Below, piece by piece: positions 45,965 through 55,993 of a DNA stretch of 64,000 nucleotides. Source of the DNA: Sphingobacterium sp. UGAL515B_05. Its GTDB lineage: Bacteria; Bacteroidota; Bacteroidia; Sphingobacteriales; Sphingobacteriaceae. The number at the start of each line of letters is the position of its first letter. Positions within the stretch are counted from its first letter, which is position 1. The stretch lies in the NCBI RefSeq assembly GCF_033097525.1, contig NZ_CP109907.1, forward strand, positions 3,224,001-3,288,000, given 5' to 3'. The translations under genes and the position numbers were made by a program. The notes below the pieces were generated by a model that did not search any database, had not been told where the DNA came from, and worked only from the letters and a program-made list of their open reading frames with translations.

Positions 45965-46492
45965 ATGAAAGATTTATTGAAATTAAAATCTTCTTTGAAA
46001 GAAGAGATCGAAAATATATTGAATGCACAGATTAAAGTTGAAGCTCATTCTTCAGCCTTATATTTGGCAATGTCTTCATGGTGTGATGATCAAGGTTTGG
46101 AAAATGCTTCAGAATTTTTTGCGAAACAATCCAACGAAGAGCGCGAGCACATGTTGAAGCTTTTCAATTATATCAACAACCGTGGTGGTCGTGCAATTTC
46201 TCCGGAAGTTACAGGTATCCCGCAAGATTTTGAATCGTTCCGTGGCGTTTTTGAACAAACATTGGAACAAGAGATGTTTGTTACTGAACAGTTCAACAAC
46301 ATCGCTGATAAATGTGCTAAAGCGAAGGATTATGTTACTTTTAATTTTGTACAATGGTTCTTGGAAGAGCAAGTAGAAGAGGAGTTTGTTGCAAGACGTA
46401 TCCTTGAGTTGTTCGATGTAATTGGTGAAGACGGTACTGGCCGTTGGGAAATTGACAAACACCTTGTTAAGGTTAGCTTTGCGGGCGAATAG
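45965..46492 (+). CDS. ftnA: Ferritin
   Basis: 175-residue ferritin that oxidises and stores iron in a 24-subunit shell. The four-helix bundle is evident, with ferroxidase ligands in NEEREHMLKLF and HSSALYLAMSSWCDD, and EEQVEEEFVARRIL on the fourth helix. The non-heme type is indicated by these glutamates. A palindrome and a good -7 element precede it, and a terminator follows. Confidence 0.93.
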   Translation: MKDLLKLKSSLKEEIENILNAQIKVEAHSSALYLAMSSWCDDQGLENASEFFAKQSNEEREHMLKLFNYINNRGGRAISPEVTGIPQDFESFRGVFEQTLEQEMFVTEQFNNIADKCAKAKDYVTFNFVQWFLEEQVEEEFVARRILELFDVIGEDGTGRWEIDKHLVKVSFAGE

Positions 46493-46512
46493 AAAATTGT
46501 AAAAAATAGTGT

Positions 46513-46548
46513 AAAAAACGAGCTGTTGGTGAGACAGCTCGTTTTTTT
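46513..46548 (+). terminator. Terminator after ferritin
   Basis: AAAAAACGAGCTGT / ACAGCTCGTTTTTT with a 7-nt loop, followed by T-run. Confidence 0.88.
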
Positions 46549-46625
46549 ATATACAAAATCACAACTTTTTACGTTAATAGCTTAAGAATTCTTATATTGA
46601 ATTGTATTATTGCAAAGTCTATTTG

Positions 46626-49394
46626 ATGGAACTAAGGGGCGGGAATATTATCCGGTTAGTACTTTTTTTAGCTATAACGAACTTGTTTTTTTTACCCAAA
46701 AGCGCTTTAGGGCAGGTGTCAAAAAAAGAAGTTTATGGAATTGTTGTAGATACTGCAGGAAGGCCCTTAAATGGCGTCAGTGTTCATCTGACGAGTTCTC
46801 GCGATACCTTGTTCTCATCCACTTCCGCAACAGGTTATTTTCATTTTAGTCGTGTACTCGGTAATGATATTCGCATTAGCTGTAGCCAGCTAGGCTTAAG
46901 TATATTGGAGCGTAGTTATCCCTTGTACAATAGCACGACAGCTAAATTGGATGTTGGAAAATTGACCATGTTTCCCCATGTGTCTCTTTTAAAAGAAGTT
47001 GTTATACTAAAATATAAACCCATTGTCTATAAGCAGGATACTGTTCAATTTAACCTGGATGCCTTTCAATTTGATCGTCGGGCACTCTTGGAAGAGGCGC
47101 TTAAAGCATTGCCCAATATACAGGTTTCCCGCGATGGTTCTGTCTATGCTTTCGGTAAGCCCATATCCTCTGTTAAGGTAGATGGGAAAAAATTTTTTGG
47201 TGGCGATGTGCTCACCGCTACACGTAATCTTCCTGCAGATTTTGTTAAAAGTGTGCAGATTATTGATTTTTATGGTGATGAGGCGACGGCAAAAGGAATT
47301 AAAAGTACTGAATCCGAAAAAGTCCTGAATATCGTGCTCAAAGATGATAAGAAGAAAATTACTTTTGGTCAAGCTACACTTGGCGGTGGTTCGGTAGATC
47401 GTTATTTGGGTAGTGCTGGACTGAATCGCTTTAATGACGGGAAAGAGTATTCTGTTATCGCATCGGTGAATAATACGAATACCAATCTCTTTTCTTTCGG
47501 CTCTCCCAATGGAGGGGAGCGCGAACGGGAAATGGGCGAGCTTGCCGACTTTGCAGACCCTACGGATGGGGTCAATAAAATTGGATCTGTCGGGGGGAGT
47601 TTTTCTAGTCCGCTTTCTAAAACGGTAACAGCAAGCGGTAAGTATTCCTTTACGCAGCGCAATAATTATATCCAGGGAAATTCCTTATTACAATCGATAT
47701 ATGGATACGGCAAAGTCGCGAATAATTTGATTAGTAATTATGAAGATTACAAGATAAAATCAATCGATCGTATACATAAAATGGACTGGGATTTTGATAT
47801 GAAGCTGTCGCCCAAAGATCAGCTTAAAATATCGCCCAAACTATCCTGGACCAATTCGACCAGCAATACGTTAAAAGATAGAAGGATCCAAAATAATCGG
47901 TTGAGTAGTACGGGAAACTATGGCGCGGCCAATAGTACAGAAAGTCCTGCAGCAGCTTTAGATCTTTTTTACGTGCGAAGTTTTACTAAACCGGGGCGGA
48001 AAGTGCTTTATACATTGCATACGGATTTTAATTCCCTGGATAAAGATGAGGAAGTGCGCGATTTTAATAGAGCGATCGACAGCAGCACGAACGTGCCAAA
48101 AATAACAGAGACTTATCTGAATCAAATGGTCCGTTCCAGCAATGAAAATAAAAATATCCAAAGTCGGTTGTCGTTGGTAGAGCCTGTTGATTTAGGTGGT
48201 ACCTTGGAGATCAATTACGATTTCGACTATACCAAGATTGATGCGAGCCGCTCCACTTTTGATAATAACAATAATTTTAACAACGGCCCCATACTGGTAG
48301 ACTCCCTTAGTTTGAAGTACGACTACTCCTTTGCTAGCAATAAAGTCGGCATGATTTACCGGCAAGATTTAAGCGAGAAAGTGAAAGTGAACTTCGGTTT
48401 TGCTGTTCAACCTTCCGAATTAACGGGAAGTTCAACGGACAAACTGATAAAAACCTCCTATTCAAATGTTAACCTCGTACCTTCTGCTGGATTGAAATGG
48501 AAGTTTACCAAAGAGGAGGATCTTTCCATGGACTATTATGGACGTAATAACCAGCCTAGCTTCTATCAGATACAGCCTGTAGTGGATAATACCAACACAC
48601 AAAATATTGTGATCGGAAATAAGGATCTGAAATCCGAATTTGCACATAGTATTGTTTCAAAGTATCGGAAATCCATTACACGAAGGGGGCAATATTTAGA
48701 AGCGAGTCTGGCTTTTAACTTGGTAAATGACAAGATTGTAGCAAACCGGACAATTGAACCGAATTCAACGATACAGAAAACGACTTATCGCAATACAGAA
48801 GGTTATTATGATATTAAAAGCTATTATTTGTTTACAGCTTCTTTATTGTCGGATAATTTGCAGATGAGCTTGAATGGTAATGCAGATTATTACAACAATA
48901 TTTCCTATGTCAATGATAAAAAGAGCTTTGGCGGGCACTTTTTGTTTACACAGGCTCTTCAATTCCGCTATACCTGGAGTGATATCTTTGAAGCCGAATT
49001 AAATGGAAACTATTCTTTAAACAGGGCGACATTTGACTGGCCTGTACAAGATAATATCACGGCACATTCCGGGATTGTTGGGTTGGGATCTAAAGCGTAT
49101 TTAGGGAAACATTTTACCATGGGACTTGAGCTTTCTCAAAAATTTAATGCGGGTTATTCGAGCTCATGGAACAATATTAATCCGACGATAATCAATGCCT
49201 ATATGGAATATACTTTTGGAAGGAATAACTTGGGGATGTTGAGATTTCAGGGATTCGATCTGATGAATCAGAATACTGGTATTTCACGTGCCGTGGTGGG
49301 AAATGATATTTTAGATGTTCGGAACAATCGTTTGGCTCGTTATTTTATGCTTTCGCTCAATATAAGGTTACAGAAATACCCAAAAAAATCATGA
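46626..49394 (+). CDS. TonB-receptor-like outer-membrane barrel protein with CarboxypepD-like domain
   Basis: 922 residues from the preferred ATG. Signal peptide: MELRGGNIIRLVLFLAITNLFFLPKSALGQ. A carboxypeptidase-regulatory-like domain follows at about residues 33-105 (VYGIVVDTAGRPLNGVSVHL), then a plug-like region (ALLEEALKALPNIQVSR, SVKVDGKKFFGGDV), then a long barrel rich in aromatic and Asn residues. It resembles the OMP_b-brl_3 group, which lack a clear TonB box. Its substrate is unknown. The stop codon overlaps the start of the next gene by 4 bp, so the two are translationally coupled. Confidence 0.83.
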   Translation: MELRGGNIIRLVLFLAITNLFFLPKSALGQVSKKEVYGIVVDTAGRPLNGVSVHLTSSRDTLFSSTSATGYFHFSRVLGNDIRISCSQLGLSILERSYPLYNSTTAKLDVGKLTMFPHVSLLKEVVILKYKPIVYKQDTVQFNLDAFQFDRRALLEEALKALPNIQVSRDGSVYAFGKPISSVKVDGKKFFGGDVLTATRNLPADFVKSVQIIDFYGDEATAKGIKSTESEKVLNIVLKDDKKKITFGQATLGGGSVDRYLGSAGLNRFNDGKEYSVIASVNNTNTNLFSFGSPNGGEREREMGELADFADPTDGVNKIGSVGGSFSSPLSKTVTASGKYSFTQRNNYIQGNSLLQSIYGYGKVANNLISNYEDYKIKSIDRIHKMDWDFDMKLSPKDQLKISPKLSWTNSTSNTLKDRRIQNNRLSSTGNYGAANSTESPAAALDLFYVRSFTKPGRKVLYTLHTDFNSLDKDEEVRDFNRAIDSSTNVPKITETYLNQMVRSSNENKNIQSRLSLVEPVDLGGTLEINYDFDYTKIDASRSTFDNNNNFNNGPILVDSLSLKYDYSFASNKVGMIYRQDLSEKVKVNFGFAVQPSELTGSSTDKLIKTSYSNVNLVPSAGLKWKFTKEEDLSMDYYGRNNQPSFYQIQPVVDNTNTQNIVIGNKDLKSEFAHSIVSKYRKSITRRGQYLEASLAFNLVNDKIVANRTIEPNSTIQKTTYRNTEGYYDIKSYYLFTASLLSDNLQMSLNGNADYYNNISYVNDKKSFGGHFLFTQALQFRYTWSDIFEAELNGNYSLNRATFDWPVQDNITAHSGIVGLGSKAYLGKHFTMGLELSQKFNAGYSSSWNNINPTIINAYMEYTFGRNNLGMLRFQGFDLMNQNTGISRAVVGNDILDVRNNRLARYFMLSLNIRLQKYPKKS

Positions 49395-50362
49395 TGAAAG
49401 CCGTTATTATTACTGAACCGGGTGGACCGGAAGTTTTGGAAGTCCACGATGTGGAGATGCCACAGATCGGTGAACTGGAGGTTTTGGTGGAAGTAAAGGC
49501 TGCAGGAGTGAATAGGCCTGATGTTTTTCAGCGTAAAGGCAACTATCCGGCACCTCCCGGTGTGGATGCGCGAATACCGGGATTGGAAATAGCAGGGATT
49601 GTAGTCGCTAAAGGGAAGGATGTGGTTGATTGGTCTATTGGTGATCGTGTATGTGCACTTGTTGGCGGTGGAGGCTATGCTTCCTATGCGAAAGTCTATC
49701 AGGGGCATTGTTTACCTATTCCCGATCATTTAGATTTTGCGGAGGCTGCTTCGCTGCCCGAGACCGTTTTTACGGTCTGGGACAATGTCTTTCGACGGGG
49801 AATGTTGCAGGCCGACGATCATTTTTTGGTGCACGGTGGTGCTGGTGGGATCGGCAGTACGGCCATTCAATTAGCGACCTTGTTTGGTGCGGTAGTCTAT
49901 ACGACAGTCAGCTCAGCTGAAAAGGCTAGCTTTTGTAAATCATTGGGAGCCAGCAAAACAATAAATTATAAAACCGAGGATTTTCTGGAGGCGCTGAAGC
50001 CTTTGGGGGTTGATGTTATTTTAGACAGTATTGGCGGATCATATTTTGAGAAAAATATCAATCTATTGAACCCTGATGGCCGGTTGGTTTACATTAATGC
50101 GATGGAAAGCGCAAGAGTCGAGTTAAACTTGCTCAAATTAATGCAGAAACGGATTGTTTTAACGGGAAGTACACTGCGGGCGAGAGACCGTGAATTTAAG
50201 CAAGTGTTACGGGATGATATCTGGTCTCAAGTATGGCCGAAGCTTAGCGCTGGCGATTTCAGACCTACTTTATACCGTGTGCTTCCTTTTGCGGAGGCCG
50301 CTGAAGCCCATCGATTGATGGAAGATTCAAGCGTATTGGGTAAAATCGTCTTAAGTTTTTGA
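49391..50362 (+). CDS. NAD(P)H:quinone oxidoreductase (medium-chain dehydrogenase family)
   Basis: 323-residue enzyme of the zinc-independent quinone-oxidoreductase branch. The cofactor-binding segment is HGGAGGIGSTAIQLA, and the N-terminal half matches MDR proteins (RPDVFQRKGNYPAPPGVDARIPGLEIAG). It likely reduces quinones or enals with NADPH. It overlaps the barrel gene by 4 bp and converges on the AraC gene with a 12-bp overlap. Confidence 0.87.
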   Translation: MMKAVIITEPGGPEVLEVHDVEMPQIGELEVLVEVKAAGVNRPDVFQRKGNYPAPPGVDARIPGLEIAGIVVAKGKDVVDWSIGDRVCALVGGGGYASYAKVYQGHCLPIPDHLDFAEAASLPETVFTVWDNVFRRGMLQADDHFLVHGGAGGIGSTAIQLATLFGAVVYTTVSSAEKASFCKSLGASKTINYKTEDFLEALKPLGVDVILDSIGGSYFEKNINLLNPDGRLVYINAMESARVELNLLKLMQKRIVLTGSTLRARDREFKQVLRDDIWSQVWPKLSAGDFRPTLYRVLPFAEAAEAHRLMEDSSVLGKIVLSF

Positions 50363-51214
50363 TCGCTGAAAGCTGAGCGGTGTCGTGCCGGTTACATTTT
50401 TGAAGTATTTATGGAAGCTCGAAAAGTTTTGAAAACCCGATTCAAAGCAGATCTGCTTCACCGTCTGTTTGTTTTCTATTAATAAATTGCAGGCTGTCTT
50501 CACACGCATTTCGATCAGAAACTGAAAGAGTGTTTTTCCGATTTGTGATTTGAAATAACGGCAGAACGAATTGGGGGTCATTCCCGTTAGGGAAGCAAGT
50601 TCCTGCAGTCGTATCTGGTCGCGATAATTTTCACCGATATATTGCATGGCAATCTGCATTCGGTTGGCGTCCTGATCTTGCAGCTGGATGGTAAAAGTGG
50701 GACTCGTTAATAGATCATGTTGTTCTTCGGTCGAAATATATTGTAAGATTTCTAATAAATGAATAATACGTGTGGTACCTGTTGCTGCCAAGATAGCGTC
50801 AATTAATTGCACAGTTTTTAGTCGGCTGCTCTCCAATAATGAAATGCCTCTTTTGGCTACACGTATAAGGTCTTTGATGGATTTATTTTCAGGTAAATTA
50901 ATGAAATCATTTCCCCAAAAGTTTTCCTTAAAATGTAGCACACGAATATCTGCGCTTTCTGCTTCTTCCTCTTGAAGATAAATTTCGTCAAATAACCAAT
51001 AGTGAGGCAGGTTTGAACCAACAAGGGTGATATCGCCCGATTCAAAGCGCCGGACACTATCCCCAATAAATTGGGTACCTGAGCCTTTGGCAAAATATAT
51101 TAATTCCAGTTCTTCATGGTAATGCCAAAGATTATGGTACTGGGGCGTATTGTCTCTTCTCGCGTTGAACGAATGCTCAAGATTGCTGTTTAAATGAAGC
51201 AGTTGTGCTTTCAT
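50351..51214 (-). CDS. AraC-family regulator of the fucose cluster (predicted)
   Basis: 287-residue protein. N-terminal cupin ligand domain (HYHEELELIYFAKGSGTQFIGD pattern at about residues 30-60) and C-terminal AraC DNA-binding domain (LQELASLTGMTPNSFCRYFK, ESGFQNFSSFHKYFKNVTG). It is divergent from fucP, with 144 bp between the start codons, so it probably controls the fucose genes, perhaps in answer to fucose or an intermediate. The role is inferred from position only. Confidence 0.82.
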   Translation of the reverse strand: MKAQLLHLNSNLEHSFNARRDNTPQYHNLWHYHEELELIYFAKGSGTQFIGDSVRRFESGDITLVGSNLPHYWLFDEIYLQEEEAESADIRVLHFKENFWGNDFINLPENKSIKDLIRVAKRGISLLESSRLKTVQLIDAILAATGTTRIIHLLEILQYISTEEQHDLLTSPTFTIQLQDQDANRMQIAMQYIGENYRDQIRLQELASLTGMTPNSFCRYFKSQIGKTLFQFLIEMRVKTACNLLIENKQTVKQICFESGFQNFSSFHKYFKNVTGTTPLSFQRSKT

Positions 51215-51254
51215 AATTATGAAATATATGCAGTAAAGTTACATAATTCAGTTT

Positions 51255-51272
51255 AGCTATGGTAATATAGCT
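51255..51272. promoter_or_regulatory. Inverted repeat between AraC gene and fucP
   Basis: AGCTAT-GGTAAT-ATAGCT in the divergent intergenic region. It is a possible regulator site, weakly supported because AraC proteins usually bind direct repeats. Confidence 0.3.
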
Positions 51273-51358
51273 TAATAATTTGATAATATACTTGAATATT
51301 GTCTTGCATTTTTAAGCTTATTTTACATTAAATAACTACTTATAACCATTTGAAAAAT

Positions 51359-52624
51359 ATGACGAATAAAAAGAGTTACGCATTTGCCTTGATTTTGGTG
51401 ACATCCTTGTTCTTTTTTTGGGGATTTATTCATAACCTTGATCCAATCTTAATTCCGCATTTGAGGAATGCGTTTAGTTTATCCCATTTCCAGGCTTCCT
51501 TAGTCGATTCAGCTGTATTTATCGCTTATTTTGTGATGGCGATTCCTGCTGGAATTATTATGAAAAAATATGGCTATAAAGCCGGTATTTTGATCGGATT
51601 GATCTTTTTTGCCATTGGCTGTTTCCTTTTTGTACCTGCGGCCAATACGATAAGTTATGTTTTCTTTTTGGGGGCTTTGTTCGTTGTTGCTTGTGGTCTT
51701 ACTATTCTGGAAACTGCAGCAAATCCGTATGTAGCGATTTTAGGAGATCCAGCTTCGTCGGCGCAACGACTTAATTTTGCACAGTCCTTTAATGGGTTAG
51801 CAGCCTTTGTTGCTCCGATTTTTGGTGGAAAATTTATTTTATCCCATGAACCCAAATCACAGGAAGAACTGGCGCAAATGGCGGAGCAGGCAAAGATGGC
51901 GTATATTCAGTCGGAAACAGCTGCTGTGAAATTGCCTTATGTGGTACTAGGGATATTGATCTTATTGATCGCAGCTTTGTTTTTCTTTACCAGATTACCT
52001 GATATCAAGGATGCTGAGGAAGAAGGTAGAGCCGGTTTTTTCCATGCGTTGCGTCATAAAAATGTGCGTTGGGCAGTGGTGGCTCAATTTTTCTATGTGG
52101 GAGCGCAAGTTTGTATTTTAAGCTTCCTCGTATTATATGCAACAGAAGCTGCCGGCATATCAGGTAAGGATGGTGCCGATTATGCTGGGTTTGCTGGATT
52201 GGCATTTATGTTGGGCCGGTTTATCGGTACATTTTTTATGCGTTTCGTGTCAGCATCCAAGCTTCTGATCATCTATTCCGCTATAGCAATCGTTCTATCC
52301 CTATTTGTCATTTTCGGATCGGGTATTCAGACCCTATACGCGCTGATTGGCATTGCATTCTTTATGTCCATTATGTTTCCAACGATATTCGCTTTTGGTG
52401 TACAAGGTATTGGTGCCGATACCAAATCTGCTTCTAGTTTGATCGTCATGTCTATTGTAGGTGGTGCTTTATTGCCGCCAATATTGGGTTTTATCTCTGA
52501 TAAAACGGGACATTTCCAATATGGCTATTTTGTGCCATTGGTTTGTTTTATTGTTGTCTTGTTGTTTGCTTTCCAAAATAGAAATGTCAGTATTGCGGAA
52601 ACAGAAAATCTTAAATCACATTAA
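51359..52624 (+). CDS. fucP: L-fucose:H+ symporter
   Basis: 421 residues from the ATG at 51359; an upstream TTG is less likely. It is a major-facilitator protein of the FucP type with about 12 membrane helices; the first includes SLFFFWGFIHNLDPILIPHLR, and ETAANPYV is a family signature. It would import L-fucose (or related sugars) with protons across the inner membrane. It opens the fucose operon, and its neighbours all fit fucose metabolism. Confidence 0.9.
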   Translation: MTNKKSYAFALILVTSLFFFWGFIHNLDPILIPHLRNAFSLSHFQASLVDSAVFIAYFVMAIPAGIIMKKYGYKAGILIGLIFFAIGCFLFVPAANTISYVFFLGALFVVACGLTILETAANPYVAILGDPASSAQRLNFAQSFNGLAAFVAPIFGGKFILSHEPKSQEELAQMAEQAKMAYIQSETAAVKLPYVVLGILILLIAALFFFTRLPDIKDAEEEGRAGFFHALRHKNVRWAVVAQFFYVGAQVCILSFLVLYATEAAGISGKDGADYAGFAGLAFMLGRFIGTFFMRFVSASKLLIIYSAIAIVLSLFVIFGSGIQTLYALIGIAFFMSIMFPTIFAFGVQGIGADTKSASSLIVMSIVGGALLPPILGFISDKTGHFQYGYFVPLVCFIVVLLFAFQNRNVSIAETENLKSH

Positions 52625-52634
52625 TTAGTTAGTA

Positions 52635-52967
52635 ATGAAAAGATATGTCATGGCCTTGGATCTTGTGAACGATCCACAATTGATCAAGGAATATGAGGAT
52701 TACCACCGTGAAGTGTGGCCGGAAATAAAACGCTCGATCCTGGATGCAGGTATTCTGCAGATGGAGATCTATCGTTTTGAAAATAGATTGTTTATGAACA
52801 TGGAGGTGGGTGAAGATTTTTCATTTGAGAAAAAATCAGCCATGGATGCTGCCAATGAAAAAGTTCAGGAATGGGAACAGCTGATGTGGAAATATCAGTC
52901 GGCTATTCCGGGGGCAAAGGCAGGAGAGAAATGGGTAATGATGACAAAAATATTTGAATTAGTATAA
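52635..52967 (+). CDS. L-fucose/L-rhamnose mutarotase (RhaM-like)
   Basis: 110-residue RhaM-type mutarotase: LDLVNDPQLIKEYEDYHREVWPEI is the family signature. It interconverts alpha and beta sugar anomers. In this context it should act on L-fucose, delivering the anomer that the dehydrogenase uses. It follows fucP by 10 bp and precedes the dehydratase by 2 bp. Confidence 0.85.
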   Translation: MKRYVMALDLVNDPQLIKEYEDYHREVWPEIKRSILDAGILQMEIYRFENRLFMNMEVGEDFSFEKKSAMDAANEKVQEWEQLMWKYQSAIPGAKAGEKWVMMTKIFELV

Positions 52968-52969
52968 TT

Positions 52970-54628
52970 ATGGCTATACAGCGCTATTTACAGATCCATC
53001 CTATGGATAATGTCCTTGTTGCATTACAGGACTTGGCTGAGGGAACAACGATTGTTTTTGAAGGTAAGGAATTTACATTAAAGCAAGCTGTTGCTGCCAA
53101 ACATAAATTCACGATCCAGCCAATGGAACAAGATACGGAGATATTGATGTATGGTGTTCTGGTTGGGAAATTGAATACTCCCTTAGCTGAAGGGGAACTT
53201 ATTACCACCGAAAACTTGCGGCATGCATCGGAAGATTTTAGAATGGGCAACCGTAAGACCGATTGGACAAAACCTGATGTTACTGCATTTAAAGATAAAA
53301 CGTTCAATGGATTCCACCGTTCAAACGGGACGGTTGGAACGGCCAATTACTGGTTGGTTATTCCGTTGGTTTTTTGCGAAAACAGAAATGTATTGACCTT
53401 GAAGGCTGCATTTGAGGAGAAGCTGGGCTATAAAGTAAAAGCGAATAATTACGTTTCCGAGGTCGAAGATCTCATTGGCTTATATAAGTCCGGTGCTGAT
53501 GTAAATACGATCCTTAGTCAGGATCTACTTGCTAATTCGACTTCCAGTGAGCAGGAACGCTTATTCAAAAATGTCGACGGCATCAAGTTTTTGAATCATG
53601 AAATGGGATGCGGCGGAACACGTATGGATTCGGATGCTTTATGTGGTCTTTTAGCAGGCTATATTACCCATCCGAATGTTGCGGGGGCAACCGTATTGAG
53701 TTTAGGATGCCAGCATGCGCAGGCTTCTATTCTGAAGGCGGAGATTGAAAAGCGAAGCCCGGGTTTTGATCGCCCGCTATATATTTTCGAGCAGCAGAAA
53801 GAAGGAACTGAAAAGGAACTTATGCAAAAGGCTATTAAGGCAACTTTTGCGGGGATGATGCAAGCGGATAAAAATGAGCGCAAACCAGCCACATTGGACA
53901 AATTATGCATTGGACTGGAATGTGGTGGCTCGGACGGATTCTCGGGAATCTCTGCCAATCCAGCGCTCGGTTTTGTATCGGATATTTTGGTGACTTTAGG
54001 CGGATCGGTGATTCTGGCGGAATTTCCTGAATTATGTGGCGTGGAGCAGGAGTTGAGTGATCGTTGTATCGATGAGCCAACTGCGGAGCGTTTTATGTCG
54101 CTGATGCGTACGTATAATGCAAAAGCCGAAGCTGATGGCTCGGGTTTCTATATGAATCCTTCTCCGGGAAATATTCGTGATGGCTTGATTACTGACGCGA
54201 TTAAGTCTGCAGGAGCAGCCAAAAAAGGAGGAACATCACCTGTTGCAGCGGTGATTGATTATCCTGAATTGGCCAATGGTCCAGGGTTAAACTTACTGTG
54301 TACTCCTGGTAATGATGTGGAAAGTACCACTGCAGAGGTGGCCGCAGGTGCCAATATCGTCTTGTTTACGACTGGCCTAGGTACACCTACCGGTAACCCG
54401 ATCACACCGGTTGTGAAACTTTCAACAAATACCAAAACTTTTGAGAAAATGCCCGATATCCTGGATCTGAACTGTGGTACTATTATCGAAGGTACAGAGA
54501 CTATTGAGGAGGCAGCACACCGTATTTTGGATTATGTGATAGAAGTTGCTTCCGGTGAAGTGAAACCAAAAGCGGTGTTGTTGGGTCAGGATGATTTCAT
54601 CCCTTGGCGTAGAGGTGTTTCATTGTAG
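52970..54628 (+). CDS. UxaA-family dehydratase, predicted L-fuconate dehydratase
   Basis: 552-residue altronate-dehydratase-type enzyme: an N-terminal SAF-like domain (residues about 1-95) and the UxaA C-terminal domain with LNHEMGCGGTRMD, GLECGGSDGFSGI and GNPITPVVKLSTN. UxaA enzymes dehydrate sugar acids with a metal. In this cluster the expected step is L-fuconate to 2-keto-3-deoxy-L-fuconate, usually done by an enolase-superfamily enzyme in other bacteria; the Campylobacter jejuni fucose locus also has UxaA-type genes. Activity is inferred from context. It is tightly linked to the genes on both sides. Confidence 0.87.
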   Translation: MAIQRYLQIHPMDNVLVALQDLAEGTTIVFEGKEFTLKQAVAAKHKFTIQPMEQDTEILMYGVLVGKLNTPLAEGELITTENLRHASEDFRMGNRKTDWTKPDVTAFKDKTFNGFHRSNGTVGTANYWLVIPLVFCENRNVLTLKAAFEEKLGYKVKANNYVSEVEDLIGLYKSGADVNTILSQDLLANSTSSEQERLFKNVDGIKFLNHEMGCGGTRMDSDALCGLLAGYITHPNVAGATVLSLGCQHAQASILKAEIEKRSPGFDRPLYIFEQQKEGTEKELMQKAIKATFAGMMQADKNERKPATLDKLCIGLECGGSDGFSGISANPALGFVSDILVTLGGSVILAEFPELCGVEQELSDRCIDEPTAERFMSLMRTYNAKAEADGSGFYMNPSPGNIRDGLITDAIKSAGAAKKGGTSPVAAVIDYPELANGPGLNLLCTPGNDVESTTAEVAAGANIVLFTTGLGTPTGNPITPVVKLSTNTKTFEKMPDILDLNCGTIIEGTETIEEAAHRILDYVIEVASGEVKPKAVLLGQDDFIPWRRGVSL

Positions 54629-54677
54629 TTGAGTATAATGAGTTTTTTGAAAATCCATGACAACTAATTATGTACAT

Positions 54678-55991
54678 ATGAAACTTAAACATGTAATCTG
54701 TGGTTTGGCCTTGCTGCTGGGATCTGTATCCGCGAGCTATAGCCAGCAACTTTATCAACCGAGTCCCGAAAATCTAAAAAATAGGGAATGGTTTGAACAA
54801 TCTCGGTTTGGAGTTTTTATCCATTGGGGGGTATATAGTGTGCTGGGAGATGGTGAATGGGTCATGAACAACCAAAATATCAGTTTGGATGAATATGCAT
54901 TGCTGCCTAAATTTTTCAATCCAATTTCCTTCAATGCGAAAGAATGGGCGAAGTTATTTAAACAGGCCGGAGCCAGGTATATCACCTTTACCACCAGACA
55001 TCATGATGGGTTTTCGATGTGGAATAGCCAGATCTCAGATTATAATGTGGTGAAGAAATCGCCCTTCAAACGCGATATTGTGAAAGAGTTGGTGGAAGCT
55101 TGCCATGCTGAAGGGATAAAAGTGATGTTCTACTATTCACTTTTAGATTGGCACCGGGATGATTATTTACCCGTTGGTAAAACGGGCGGCGGCATTGCGG
55201 GCCGCGATTCAACAAAAGGGGATTGGAATCATTATGTCCAGTTTATGAAAAGCCAATTGACCGAACTTTTGAGCAATTATGGCAACATCGATGGGATCTG
55301 GTTTGATGGTCATTGGGACAAGCCCAATGAAGATTGGCATTTTAAAGAAATCTATGAATTGATTCATAAGTTACAGCCGCAATGTTTGGTGGGTAACAAT
55401 CACCATTTGGCGCCATTTGAAGGTGAAGATTTTCAGATGTTCGAACGTGATTTGCCTGGCGAGAATACCACTGGGTTCGGCACGAAAGCACATGATGTCG
55501 GGAAATTGCCGAAGGAAGTATGTGGAACAATTGCAGGATCGTGGGGATTTGAGCTGAAAGATCGGACACGAAAATCTTTTCAGGAAGTGCTGAAATACCT
55601 GGTCAAAGCAGCTGGTCATGGTTCCAATTTATTGCTCAATGTAGGTCCGATGCCGAACGGCGAGATTCAGGACTATCAACAGGAGCGTTTGAAAGAACTT
55701 GGAAAATGGCTATCGGTGTATGGTGAAACAATCTATGGAACAGAAGGAGGAGCGGTGCCGCCAACAGACGATTATGCGTTGACAAAAAAAGGAAATCAGG
55801 TGTATTTACATGTGTTTAAAACAGATAAAAAGGAATTGTTGATCAATAACCTGCCTTATCAGGTGAAAAAAGTAAGCACATTTATCGGAAAGAAAGAGAT
55901 TAAGTTTAGTCATAAGAACAATAGTCTACGCGTGGATTTGCCAACATCGACAGATGAAGCAGATTTGGTATTGACATTAACAATTAAATAA
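54678..55991 (+). CDS. Alpha-L-fucosidase, GH29 family
   Basis: 437 residues from the ATG at 54678, giving a signal peptide (MKLKHVICGLALLLGSVSASYSQ). GH29 hallmarks: FIHWGVYSVLGDGEW, TTRHHDGFSMWNS, and IDGIWFDGHWD with predicted nucleophile D210. It releases L-fucose from the ends of glycans, likely in the periplasm, to feed fucP and the catabolic enzymes. Linkage specificity cannot be told. It lies inside the fucose operon, 2 bp before the SDR gene. Confidence 0.92.
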   Translation: MKLKHVICGLALLLGSVSASYSQQLYQPSPENLKNREWFEQSRFGVFIHWGVYSVLGDGEWVMNNQNISLDEYALLPKFFNPISFNAKEWAKLFKQAGARYITFTTRHHDGFSMWNSQISDYNVVKKSPFKRDIVKELVEACHAEGIKVMFYYSLLDWHRDDYLPVGKTGGGIAGRDSTKGDWNHYVQFMKSQLTELLSNYGNIDGIWFDGHWDKPNEDWHFKEIYELIHKLQPQCLVGNNHHLAPFEGEDFQMFERDLPGENTTGFGTKAHDVGKLPKEVCGTIAGSWGFELKDRTRKSFQEVLKYLVKAAGHGSNLLLNVGPMPNGEIQDYQQERLKELGKWLSVYGETIYGTEGGAVPPTDDYALTKKGNQVYLHVFKTDKKELLINNLPYQVKKVSTFIGKKEIKFSHKNNSLRVDLPTSTDEADLVLTLTIK

Positions 55992-55993
55992 CA

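Noticed and set aside
50351..50362. Overlap of the AraC and quinone-oxidoreductase genes as a sign of fusion or error
   Set aside because: They converge from opposite strands and share only 12 bp at their 3' ends, which is common.
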